A stretch of 64,000 nucleotides of DNA, taken from the NCBI GenBank assembly GCA_034387635.1, contig JAOANU010000012.1:434001-498000 (forward strand), written 5' to 3'. The translations under genes and the position numbers were made by a program. Under the pieces are notes generated by a model. It was not told the DNA's origin, made no database searches, and saw only the letters and a list, made by a program, of their open reading frames with translations. Every line of letters starts with the position of its first letter. Positions within the stretch are counted from its first letter, which is position 1. Positions 42,670 to 53,955 of the stretch are shown piece by piece. The stretch comes from Rhodosporidiobolus odoratus (taxonomy: Eukaryota; Basidiomycota; Microbotryomycetes; Sporidiobolales; Sporidiobolaceae).

Positions 42670-44634
42670 ATGTTCATTCTCTCTTCCTCCCCCACTTTGC
42701 CCTTCCTCGGGCTGGCACCCATCGAACGTTCCACCTCTTTCCCGCCGATCAGCTCACATTTCCTTCCTTCCTGCGCTTTCCTCTTGAACCCCAAAAACCG
42801 CACAAACATGTCGCTGCCTGAAGACCTCAACATGGACGAGCTGCCCTGCCAGCCTTACTCCTCCCCTCGTGTCCTCAAATGGTTCTACTGCACCCATCGC
42901 GTCTCGTCTTCCCTCTTCATGCTCCCCTACTGGGCCATCAAGTACGCCTGCACCACCCGCCCCCGCGCCTCGTGGTCCCTCGCCGAAACCCTCCTCGTCG
43001 ACTTCACCCGTCGAGTGAGCGCCATTTCCGATCAAGCCGGCGTGCAACATGCGACTCGAGATCCGACCGAAGTACCGGATCAGAGTAGCTTGAAGGAGAC
43101 CCAGTTCGAGTGGGCTCCGGGCATTGCCGGAGAGCTTTGCTGCGGCGTTGTGGACGATGAGAAGGTGAGGCCGCTGAAGAGGGTCGGCATGTTTGTCTGG
43201 CGAAGGGCTGACGATGTCAGAGAAGACTACAACGGCGGGAACTGGAAGGATTCCGAACTAGACAGGGAAGATCACGACGAAGAAGCGAGGACGGAGGGTG
43301 GGTTCAGCGATGTTGGCAACGGCGACCTCGTCGGCGTCTACTTCCATGGCGGTGGCTATACTCACTTCTCTGCACACGAGAACGCTCAGACGAGCGCTAT
43401 CCCTCGACGCCTCATGCTCGTACGCTATTCCTCCTCCTGGTCCGTCTGAGAAGGTTGCGTTAACTTATTGCCTGTTTTCATTCCTTGTGCTTTTTGTAGT
43501 ACAACTACTTTGCGGCCATTCATGGTATGCCCTCTCCTTGTTTGTGACCGAGATCTCGCTGACTCTGCTTGCCCTTTCACAGCTGTCGAGTACCGCCTCC
43601 TACCTGCTTCCTCCTTCCCTGCCGCCCTGCAGGACGCCATTTCGGTCTATGCCCATCTGATCCGCGAAGGCGTTCCTGCTCACAAGATCGTCCTCATCGG
43701 AGACTCTTCCGGCGGCAACATTGTGCTCGCCCTCGCTCGATGGCTTCGAGACGAGAAGAAGTTGCCGCAAGCTGGTGGGATGTTGCTGCTCAGTCCGTGG
43801 TGCGATCCTTGTGCGTGTCCATTTCTTGTTTCATACTACCCGTGAGGAGCTGGACATTGTCCTTCCTATGCAGCCCACTCTTTCCCTCATTCCACCACCT
43901 CGTATGTCCCTCGACCCAACCCAGAGGACTATCTCGCCGACGAGCCCACTGCCCGCCGCCTCCTCGTCACCTCCCTCCTCGGCGACAAGCCCCACTCGTA
44001 CCTCTCTTCTCCCTACATCTCCCCTGCCTCCCAACTCGGCCCACACGGTTCCTTCGCCGACTTCCCCCCCGCCTTCATCCACTACGGCGATGCCGAACGC
44101 CTCGAAGAAGAGATTGAATCCCTCGTTCGCGGCATGAAACGCGACGGAGTTCCCCTCCTCGACGTTGAGAAAACCCCCGACGCGGTTCACGACGTTCTCA
44201 TGGTTCGGTTCTGGAACGAGGAGGTTCGAAGGAAGATCTTTGTGAGAATCGCAGAGTGGTGTGATGGGATCAATAAGCATTCGATTGAGAAGGATAGGGA
44301 GTTGGGTATCATGCCTAGGATCAGGGCCGGGTCGAGGGCTAGTTTGGCTCCCCCTCCTCCTTGTGTCGGTGGGGCTGGTCCGAGTGGCTCTCGACCCCGT
44401 GCGCCGAGCGGAGGCGCCGAACTCAGACGAGCAGGCAGCAGTTTCGGTAGCGTCGACTCGAGTTACAAGTTTATGCCGACGCTTTCGCCCAATATCGGCA
44501 GTGCGAACGGGAATGGGATGCCGTTGCCGAATGGGAACATCAAGGTTGGGGAGGGTCATCAGCCGACGAGCACGACGGTCGCCGAGGCGGGGGAGGACGA
44601 GCGGGAGGGGTTGGACCCCATCAGGGAAGCATGA
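42670..44634 (+). CDS. Alpha/beta hydrolase, hormone-sensitive-lipase family
   Basis: Carboxylesterase or lipase of the HSL type. Oxyanion-hole motif YFHGGGYTH follows a charged region; the nucleophile elbow is GDSSGGN (Ser within); the acid/base pair lies in TPDAVHDVLM. Conserved YRLLPASSFPAALQDA and LSPWCDP are also present. The family is confirmed by a 25-nt micro-exon (43500-43524, coding YNYFAAIH) that joins the oxyanion half to the catalytic half. The N-terminal 80 residues have a hydrophobic stretch (VSSSLFMLPYWAIKYA) that may anchor it to membrane. The C-terminus is low complexity (Gly/Ser/Pro-rich, Asn-Gly runs). Starts at 42670 or at a later ATG (42808, MSLPEDL); I favour the first because the TATA spacing fits. 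Substrate unknown; steryl or triacylglycerol esters are possible. Confidence 0.88.
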
Positions 44635-46193
44635 GGAGGAGGGAGCATGGATGTTCTGTTTGGGGGAAAGGAGAAGAGAAACTATAGACGGAACATAAGG
44701 AGGTTCGCAGACATTCGTTCTCCGATGCACACGACACCCAGGCCGCACCCCCTTAACCCTTTGTGCAATCATAAAGATTTGTAGCATACCAGACGTCTTC
44801 TTTGACACAATTGCTCGTTCGTTCTCCACTTCGTAGGAACTTGTACAGCTGCGAACAGGCACCTTTGAGCACTCACCGCTTCCACAGAGCTCTGCGAAAT
44901 GTCGCGCCTTCGCTCATATATTTATGGTCGAGTGCGCCCTTCCTTCCTCGCCATTTCTTGCCTTTCTCCTGGCTAACTTTGCCGCTCGCACCTCAGTCAC
45001 GCCGATACTCGCTGCTACTTCCACCTCAGTGATTCTCGCAACGGGTGTCTTTTGCCGTCGAGCGACTGGGCAAAGACCTACGTTCAGCACACGGTCGACA
45101 AAGGCTTGAACTACGACGACCACATCGCTGGCTCGTTTCCTTTCTTCCGCTATCTCTCGAGCTTTCCTGGCTCACCATCCTCGTCTGATCTGCTTAGATT
45201 TCTGGCATTCACCACGAACTAAGCCGCGACGCAGATGAGGCCGCCCGGAACCGAGCCGCCGACTGTCAGTATCGGTTCGCTCTGTTTTCTCTCTGGTCGT
45301 GTCTACCTTTATCGTTTTTGCTTGTTGTCCACCCCCATCGCTTTAAATGCCTCACCTGTCGTAGTCTGTCGCTTTGCACACGACGCAGCATTCCTTCCTT
45401 GCCTTGGCTTGAAGAGCGTTCCCCGCAAGTCTTTCGGCTTCGTGTGTTGCATGTAAGTAGGTGATCATTCTCTGTGCGTCCACGGAATACATGAGCCGCA
45501 TGACCACTCGAGGTGCAGCGGGAAGCTGAGAGGCAACGAGCCCGGAAACAGGCAAGATGAACAGCATGTCTTCCGAGGGAGGAGGAGAAGAGGGTTGCAT
45601 ACCACGCGGGAAGGAAGGGATAGAGTCGCTTGCTTCAGGGGAGGAAGGTACTGAGAAGCTCCTGGTCGGCGGAGGCAGGGCGTTGAATGTGCAGGTGCCC
45701 CCGACAATGCGGTTCAAACCCCTAGTTGAGAAGGTTCGGAAAGGCCACCTTATCTCCCTCCGCTCCATCGGCCAAAGCCTCCTGCTGGTGCTCTACGGTA
45801 GGCACCGAGTGCTATCATTCTGGATCGCTGTCATGGGGTAATTCGCGGACTGGAGTGGCACGGGAGCCGCCGATGCCGCAATGCCCTACTGTCTCTTCAT
45901 GGTGTAATCTGCTGGTCGGTTCCGCAGGTGGCATGCGTGAATAGCACACCAGCAGTCTGACGCCATGGCCGAGGGGAGAACCGTCCCGTAAGCCGTGATC
46001 TTCAGCAAGAATAGTGCAAGAAGGTCTGTGTGTGTGAGGGAAGAGTCTCGAGGCCCTCGAGACGGCAGGCTCGAGTATACATCCTTGCTGAGAACGAAGA
46101 GTCTCGATGTAGCGCAGCGATTGCCGGGTTTGCCAGGTCTAGAACGGAGGGAGAGAGGAAAAAAGGGGAACTCTGAGGCGACAGCGGCAAAAG
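44635..46193. other. 1.55-kb gap without a supported protein gene
   Basis: Several short frames, none convincing. A plus frame from ATG 44899, broken by one stop, later reads AKTYVQHTVDKGLNYDDHI to a stop at 45222; no splice fits well. A minus frame 45352-45768 (139 codons) has no family match. The right end is the 3' flank of the tRNA gene. Confidence 0.45.
46189..46192 (-). terminator. Pol III T-tract after tRNA-Gly
   Basis: TTTT on the minus strand one base after the tRNA 3' end; the minimal RNA polymerase III terminator. Confidence 0.7.
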
Positions 46194-46274
46194 TGCACTG
46201 ACTGGGAATCGAACCCAGGGCTAGACAAGATCGTATGATGGCAATGTCCAATTTTACCACTAAACCACCAGTGC
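46194..46274 (-). tRNA. tRNA-Gly (anticodon GCC) with 10-nt intron
   Basis: Read on the minus strand, the acceptor stem GCACTGG pairs with TCAGTGC (one G-T), then A as discriminator. D-arm TGGTTTAGTGGTAAAA carries the A box. The anticodon stem GGACA/TGTCT encloses loop TTGCCAT, with GCC at 46242-46240. T-arm CTGGG-TTCGATT-CCCAG carries the B box. The stem only closes if ten bases (46229-46238, TCATACGATC) after position 37 are an intron, the standard eukaryotic intron site. Confidence 0.93.
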
Positions 46275-46579
46275 TTCGTGTCAGCGTCTCCTAAAGTTTC
46301 ACTCTCATCTTTTGACAAGCTGCATGGTGTTTGCCGCGCAGGCATGCGCAAAGCGCAACCGTACGCGCTCCGCTGCGTTGAGATCGCCACGGCATAAAGG
46401 CAACATAGAGGCGAATGATGACTCTAAAAAGATCACGCGGGGCCGAAAATACGAGAAACGATCGAAGCGGGGACGAGCAAGACGTCTGGAAACCCGAGCA
46501 ACATTGACAGGGTTTCCCAAGACATGCATACCACTGGACCTTGGGCCACAGACACAGAGTACCAAATCGCCGAGTCTGC
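46275..46579. other. Short intergenic stretch
   Basis: About 300 bp upstream of the tRNA and downstream of the NmrA-like gene. No gene seen. Confidence 0.55.
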
Positions 46580-47662
46580 CTACAACTCCTTGAGTACCTC
46601 CTCCACACTCTTTGGCTTCCAGTCCTTGTAAAGCGCATTGCTAGTCTCCCCCGTCCCCTTATCCACTGTCGCTCCCTTCTCCCAACTGACCGCCAGGAAG
46701 CTGATCAAGCTTTTCACAAAATCTCCTCCAACGTCCTTGGCCGTCTTCTCCGCCTCTTCCAAAGGAGTATGGCTGACTTGGATTTTAGGGCCGGGGTGAT
46801 GTTTCTCCCAAAGAGAGATGGCTTCGAGGAACGTCTTACGATCGCCTTCGAGGCGGAGAACGGTAGGCTCGGATGGGGAGGGGAGGTCAGAGGTGCTGGT
46901 GAGGGTCGAGAGGTAATGCGCTAGGAAAGGACCAATGTCGGAGCGGGTGGTGAAAGAAATGGGGGTGTTGCCGGTGCCGATTAGGTTGACTTGGCGAGAG
47001 GCAAAGTCGAAGCCGAAGAAGCTGTTACATATAAGCAGGAGGCGTGGTGGACAGCAGCCGAAAAAGGAGGACGGAGGATGAAAAAGCGAAAGTTAGCTTC
47101 CGCGCTATCTAGAGAGATGCAATAGAAAGAGCGCACGGAACAAAGATAAAGTCCGGGAATGGACCAGTGAAGACGAGTAAGGCAGGGAAACTGAGCTCCT
47201 TGAGTAGCTCCTGCGATTTCTTCTTGCCGTACAGGGCAGGGTGGTCGGTGGGGGTAAAGTCGGTCGAGGGCTGTTCGGGAGGCAAGGAGCGTCAGACCAG
47301 CGGCAAGAGGTAAGGAAACAGCGGAAGGGAAAGGGCGCAAGGCAACGCACGTTACCAAACTCGCTCGGCACAAACAGCTTGACTCCAACCGTTTTTGCAG
47401 CTTTCGCTACCTCTGCCTGCACGTCGTACCCTTGCGTGGCCGACACGACCACGTCGATTCCTTGCAGTGCGCTCTGAAGGGATGCGGACGAAGCGTAGTC
47501 GACCTCTTTTACCTTGACCCCAGCAGGAAGGTTGGCCTTGGTGGAGGAGGAACGGGAGAGAACGGTGACGGTGAACCCGGCTGAGGCGAGGGAGGAGACG
47601 AGGAATGAGCCAATGTTGCCAGTTCCACCGGCGACGGCGACGTTCTGAAGGAAGAAGGGCAT
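46580..47662 (-). CDS. NmrA-like / isoflavone-reductase-like NAD(P)-binding protein
   Basis: Atypical short-chain dehydrogenase family. Starts MPFFLQNVAVAGGTGNIGSFLV; GGTGNIG is the Rossmann dinucleotide loop. It continues VTVLSRSSS (NADP-type Ser/Arg after the second strand), VDYASSASLQSALQGIDVVVSATQG, VKLFVPSEFGN and LLVFTGPFPDFIF. The C-terminal part (NTPISFTTRSDIGPFLAHYL) is typical of the substrate lobe. Three exons by clear splice signals. About 300 aa, as usual for the family. Some members are redox sensors with no enzyme activity; others reduce phenolic compounds. The catalytic Lys typical of isoflavone reductases is not obvious. Divergent from the Brr6/Brl1 gene. Confidence 0.87.
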
Positions 47663-48442
47663 GGTGTGGACGAGGAGTTGAATACTAGTGAGGGAGGTGA
47701 AGGGAAAAAGCAGGAAGAAGAAACGAGAGTGCGCTTGATATAGGACGGGGATTGCACAATCGCACCGCTGATGATGAGCAAGCAGATCAGAATAAGCGGA
47801 CCCAGATTAAGTGAGCAGTCTGGTCGCAAGCGGTTCGACTCGGCGGGAGTTTGCCTTTGCTGAATAGGAGAGAGGTGGGGGCGAGCACCGCTTCGACAAT
47901 CAGCTGACCGGGTTTGCTTCTGCATCAGGTCAGCTTGCGGTGGCCACGAGTGTCAGTAGAGGGGGAACTAAAGCCGCACGACGACGTGCGCCATCGCTGA
48001 CCTGAAAGACGGAATTCGGGATTCGAGGCCTTGCCAACGGCCGTACGTCTAGCTCCGGCTGCCCTTGCAGGCGAAAATGACTGCCGAACGTGACCTGAAG
48101 ACGTCGTTACCCCATTGTACGCTGTACAACGCAAAGTGGGCGCGAAGAGATGAGAACGGAGACTGCGCTGATGGTATCTCACATTCAGAAGCAATGGAAC
48201 ATCTTGCAGCTCCGCAGACTAGCAGCTTAGCCGAGGATTGAATGTGGTGAAGGTGAACTCGCACGTCTCGTCGCTGTTGACCTCGTCGTCACTCGCCCTG
48301 CGCGCCCCGACAAGCAGGACACTGTCTAGCAGCAGCTCAATTCACTTTGCACATCTGCCCGAATCTTCAGCGGAACGCCAGAGACTGTAGCCGTCACTGC
48401 GCAATCATCCAACTCTCCCCTCGACCTCCCGTTAAATTCACC
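47663..48442. other. Divergent promoter, NmrA-like / Brr6 gene
   Basis: 780 bp between start codons. No extra gene, tRNA or repeat seen. Confidence 0.6.
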
Positions 48443-50073
48443 ATGCGACGCTTCCCAGCCCCACCTAACGTAGGAGGACCCTCCGCACCCGCTCATGATC
48501 GATCAGCCGAGGCGCCTATGCAGTACGAGTGGGAGAAACCCCGCGCTTTTCCCGCAAGTCCGTTTGTTACCGGAGGAGGACCAGGCGATGAGGGAGAGAG
48601 GGCCAGGAAGAGTAAGTCTCTGTCCCTGAAGCTATGTTTGCGAGCTTGCTGACCGTCTGGGCGAGCAGGAACCCACTACGAAGCCATGGACGTCGACACC
48701 CCTCCCCGTCCTTCCGCCTCGACTTCTTTCCCTCCCTCCGCAACCGCAACCACCAACCCCTTTGGCTTTCACCAGCCCTCCAACACCGCCACGGCGACTG
48801 AATCTCCGCACCCCCTCGCGTTTGATGCCAAGGCTTTCCATGCTGAAGAAGCGCTCGGGTTGGAAAAAGAGGTCGAGTTGGGCGAGATTAGTATGGCGGA
48901 TGAGCGTGTGATTGAGGAGCTCAAGAACGAGGACGCGGAACGTGGAAAAGAGAACCTCGCCTTGACGGTGCATGGAGGAGGTGCACGACGAAGGAAGACG
49001 AGCAGCTCGCGGCGGAAACCTTCTGCTTCTCCGCGCACGGGAGGCGTGACGATTGAGACAGACGATGAAGGGACCGACGAGGACCACGCTGGAGAAGGGG
49101 GACAGGAAGAGGGCTTCTTATCGGTGTTGAAGAGCAAGGTTGGACGGAGGGCCGGAGACAATCAATTCAGCTTCCAGGTCCACCACCATCACGCGCCGAC
49201 GAGCTTTGGGCCGGGCGGGTCGTCTGGTCTCGGGCTAGGCGGAGTCGAGGAACCCAGAACAGAACGATGGCTTAAGAGTGGAACGCCTTATGTGCTTCTT
49301 GGGTACGTTGCCCTTTTTCATCGTCATTTACCCCTCCGGTTCCTGACAACACTTCCGTGACTCGCAGCTACCTGCAATTCACCTCTCTCGCCCTCCTCGC
49401 CATATTGCTCCTCTCGCTTCTGCTCCTCTTCCTCTACACCCTCTACAACGACATCAACCAACGCCTCTACGAGCTGACCGTCTCTCTGCGCGCCGAAATC
49501 ATCCAATGCGCCAAAGCCTACGTGGACAACCGCTGCGCGCCAGAGACCCGGATTCCAGCTATGGAGAGCCGGTGCAGTGGGTGGGAGGAATGCATGAACA
49601 GGGAAGTGGTGGTTGGTGGAAAGACGAGGGTCGTGGCTGAGACGCTCGCCGAAGTTGTCAATGGTTTCGTCGACGTTATCAGCCTTAAAACCATGGTCAG
49701 TCGCTTTCACTTCTGTCCCGTCTCGCTTTGCCTTCGCAATGCTGATCGGAACCGACCGGGGGATGCAATGTGACAACCACAGCTCTTCGTCCTCCTCACC
49801 CTCGGCCTAACAATTTATGGATCCTCCGTCGCCCTCTCGATTCTACCATCCCATCCTGTGCCAGCAGCACCTGCAACTCCTTCCCCCGTCCCAGCTCCGC
49901 AGTTCCACCCGCACCTCGGGATGGGAGGCTATGGAGTGGCTCCGCCTGGGTATCCGCCTTATGGGTTGCCTTATGGTGGTGGTGGGGGATGGGTGGTGGA
50001 GAACGGAAAGGAGAGGGAGAGGGAGAGGGAACAGGCTAGTCTGGGGTTGGGAGCACCACCGTCGTCGTCTTGA
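48443..50073 (+). CDS. BRR6: Nuclear-envelope protein of the Brr6/Brl1 family
   Basis: Integral protein of the nuclear envelope/ER that supports nuclear pore biogenesis and membrane composition. Seen: a long Ser/Pro-rich acidic N-terminal region (MRRFPAPPNVGG..., ELGEISMADERVIEELKNED), then the first membrane helix FTSLALLAILLLSLLLLFLYTLY. The di-sulfide domain follows: Cys in IIQCAKAYVDNRC, then MESRCSGWEECM, the family's conserved four-Cys pattern. A second membrane helix (FVLLTLGLTIYGSSVALSIL) and a Gly/Pro/Tyr-rich tail complete it. Four exons with clear junctions; the intron before the first helix and the one in the middle of the second half lie between domains. The ATG at 48443 has a good leader (ACCATGCG). 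Confidence 0.9.
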
Positions 50074-51031
50074 TTGCCGAATTCAAGAGGTGGAGAGGGG
50101 TCCGACGTTTGAAATTTGCAGTAGACTGTGAGGAGTCTCTCAAGTGCAAGGATCACACTGTTCTTAAGCATGCCTATGCGTCGTATAGACCAGCAGGAGT
50201 AGCGAGAGAAGGTCAAAGGCAAGTTGGCGTCTCGCTAAGGGAGGCGGCTCATTCCTTCAACAACTTGCTGCTCCCCAGCTAGAGCTACCTGTGTAATCTG
50301 GACAACTACATCAGCACTTTGGACACCTCCACAAGCCGTCGCCTCGCTTTCCGCTGTGGCAGAAGCGCCTCCGACCCGATCCGCTTTTGCTCAACAAGTG
50401 AGTCTCGATTTCACTACCCTCACGCTTCGAGGTACCGTGAGACGGGCAGCGTCTGTATCAGAGGAGCTCTTTCGATTTATGGTAGCCTTCCTATACGCTC
50501 CGGTGCAGCTGGTCGAGCGGGTCAGGGTAGCAGGCGGAATAGGTCAGGGGCCGTCACAATCACTGTGCAGCCTCTCACACTCCAGCCGGGCTCACCAGAG
50601 CTATAGGTTGCTGACAAGGTTGCTTCTCCCATGTCCTACAGGGCTTTCGACAGCGAAACGAGGTGTGCATTAACTTGATCAACAACCCACCTCGCCCGGC
50701 CTTCTCTCCGTACGACTAGAACAAACGACGTCTGGCTGCCGAACACGCTACGCGTAGCCAAACGCAGAAAGTGTCAGTCCGCGCCTCCACTCGAGCCAGT
50801 CTCGAGTCTTGAGTAACGCGACACCGACAAGCTTGATCTGCCCATCTCGAGGTATGCCTTCCCCTCACCTCTGCATCTGGGCAAAGGGAGACAGCTAATT
50901 CTAGTTGCTCTTACATCAGGTCATACCGCCGACTTGACCCGTACCCTTCCAGGCGCCCCCGCCTGAATTCCTCTCTCTTACCCCACTTGTACCGCCTCGC
51001 CCATCTCGCACCCACCCACCCTCTCCATAGC
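50074..51031. other. Upstream region of the Sds3-type gene
   Basis: About 960 bp between the Brr6 and Sds3-type genes. Some open frames on both strands without family resemblance. It presumably contains 3' UTR and promoter. Confidence 0.5.
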
Positions 51032-53916
51032 ATGGACTCTCCCCTCTCTGAAGCCGACTCTCTCTCCTCCGCCGGCGCATCCACCGAACCCCTCCCTGCC
51101 AGCGAACTCGACATGCCCTCGTCGCCCATGCAACCGGTTCGTTCCTCCGCCGGCTCTGGTGCGCGAGGCTCGCGACGAGACAACGGAGGGGACAGCGACT
51201 CGAGTTTGACGGAGCAGAGTGATAGTGATGATGGAGGAAGAGAGACGGGTACCGCGCATGCGACGGCGGAAGAAGACGAGGAAGAGGAAGACGAGAACCC
51301 TACCCCTCGTCCGCCCACCTCCTCTCACAAACGCGCTCGACCACTAGTCGAAGACGACGAGGAGGAGGAAGAAGATGATGAAGTGGTGCAGGAGGAAGAT
51401 GCTATTCAGGCTTTGGCTCTCGGGGCCGCACTGAAAAAGTCTTCCTCGACTTCTTACGAACATAACCCCTCCGCCACGACCAGCCGCCTCCCATTCTCAC
51501 CTGAACTAGGCGAGGTGCTCTCTTCTCAGGTCTATTCGCCGCAATTAGGCGTTTCAGACGACGACGATGACCTTGACGGTCCACCAAAAACAAAGAAGAT
51601 CGAGAGCGCGAATGGATCGACTGCCGCCGGCGAGGACTCGCTCAGCGAGTTGGAGGAAGACGATGAGGCGGCATCGAACGCGATCATGCGAAAGAACCTG
51701 GGAAACCTGGACGGAGAAGAGGAGAACGATGCCGACGAAGAAGTTGACGCGACGGTCTCGATGAAGGGCAAACCCTCCTCGAGAGGAAAAGCCGGCGGAC
51801 GGGGACGTGGACGAGGGGCGGGTAGGACTGCGAGTCCCCGCGCGGCTCCTTCGGCCAAGAAGGCGAAGACGCAGCCGAAACCGTCGAGGAGTGATTCGCC
51901 CTTGTCGACGGTCTCTTCTTCGGCCTCTGACGCAGAGAAGGTGGGTAAGGTGACGGCTGGACGAGAAGAGAGGGATGAACAAGATGAGGGAGATGAGGCG
52001 AGTCTGGTGCTCATTGCGAGCAGAGGGAGGGGTAGAGGGCGAGGGCGAGGGCGAGGGCGAGGGCGCGCCAGGGGGAAAGGACGTGCTGGTGCAGTGACTA
52101 TGGAACGGTCTACTTCGGTGTGTTTCTTCTCGTCCTTGGCTCCTACCGTTCTAACTGACACTCCGGTCTCCCTGGAACAGGTCGAATCCAGCTCTACCTC
52201 CCTTCTTTCCCCTCCCGGGCCTGTTCCTTCGACACTCCCCAGCGCACCCTCAGCTCTTGCAAACGGCACCGCGATCCTCCCCCCCTCATCAATCTCCAAC
52301 CTCCCCGCCCCTTCTGGCCTAATCGAGGTCGACCTGCCTCCCAGCGCTCCGGGCGGGGCGATTCCCGAAGAGCTTGCGGACCAGCTCTTTACGTTGCCGA
52401 AGCTCAACGGTGCGAGTTCAACCCAGGTCTCGCCGCAACCTCCGAACGGCTTCGAGGAAGAGGATCGGATGGAAGTCGACAGTGCCGAGGTCGAAGAGTC
52501 GCCCGCTCCTGCACCGGTAGGCGTACTCGCAGAGGTGGTGGATGGGGAGGAGGCGCTCGAAGAAGTTGCGCCTCATTCATTGCAAACTCATGAACCGACA
52601 CGAGACCCTACTCCTCCGCCCATACCGACACCCCGTCGTGCCCCTCCCTCCGCTAAGAGAGGCTCCAAGGGCGGGAAGAAGGGCAAGAAAGGTGCGAGTG
52701 AAGGGAAGGGGAAGGAGAAGGCCAATGTGATGGATGGACATGGGAACGGAGGGATAGACGGAGGGAAGGGCGACGGGGAGTGGACGCCTGCTGGGGTTAT
52801 TGTCGGGTTGAGCGTTGAGGGCGAGGAAGATCGGGCAGACTACGAAGGTGCGTTTGGTTCCGTTCCCTCTTTTCATCCCTTCGTGAGTTTGTCCCAAGCT
52901 GATTCCGTTCTGTTGTGTATTGAGAGAAACAGGTGTCGACGATGCGTCTTTGCAGCGAAAACGTGCCGAGGCGATGGAGGCCCTTGCGAGGATTGAGATT
53001 CAGTTTGCGCAGCTTAGGGATGTGCTGTATGTGGAGAGGCTGGAGGAGGTTGAGAGGGAGAGGGCGGGGATCGAGAATGGTACGTCCAATCCGAAGATCC
53101 AGCTCGCTCGGCGCCCTGTACGTCACAGACGAGCAGCCCACTGATCTTTCCATCTGAGTGCACAGGTACCCACCCTGAACTACTCCACCTGACCCAACTC
53201 ATCGAACTTCGACGGGATAACAAGCTGCTCCTCACTGAGCGGTGGCTCGCGGGGCTCGAACAGTCCTACCTGTCACAGTTTGAACAAGGCGAACACGCAC
53301 TCTGGAACAGGTGGCAGGACGAACGAGCGAGATTACGAACGCGAATGCTGGAAGAGGCGAATGGGAAGAGGAGACGATTGGAGAGGGAGAAGAGGGGTTT
53401 AGACAGAGTGAAAGACGGTGCGTCCTGCCTGCTTCCTCTCAACCTCTGCTTCTCTGACTCGCGATTTCCCATTCTTGCAGACTCCCTAGCTTCTCTCCTT
53501 GCACCTCGACCGCCTCCCGCCGTTCCCCTTCATCACCGCCGTCGATTAGGGTTCGAGGGCGAGCCTCTTTTGGAGAACGAGATCGGGTGGGCCTTGCGGC
53601 ATCCGGACACGAGGGCAGACGCCTCGGTACGAGGTCTCGAGGACGACGCCGCTCATGCAGATTTGGAGAGGATGGGCGTACGTCTCTCCCCGCCTCTTGT
53701 CTGATCAGGCTTTTGCGATGCTGACGGTCTTGGACTCTTGCAGTTACGGGAGCCTATGCGACACCCGATATACCCTTACGACGTCTACGCGCACCCTCCG
53801 CCGCAACTTGCTCCTTCCATCTACGCCGACCCTCGAACAGCGAGCCACGTCGCAGCTGGCTACGGGTATCCCTCGTCTGCTTATGATTCGAACGCCCTCG
53901 ATTTCCAACAGCAACA

Positions 53917-53955
<39 letters not shown>

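Noticed and set aside
45557..45841. Plus-strand frame beginning MNSMSSEGGG
   Set aside because: Gly/Glu-rich with no splice support or homology; overlaps an opposite-strand open frame of equal quality.
51532..52407. 291-codon minus frame, Ser/Pro-rich
   Set aside because: Shadow of acidic/Ala codons in the first exons of the Sds3-type gene.
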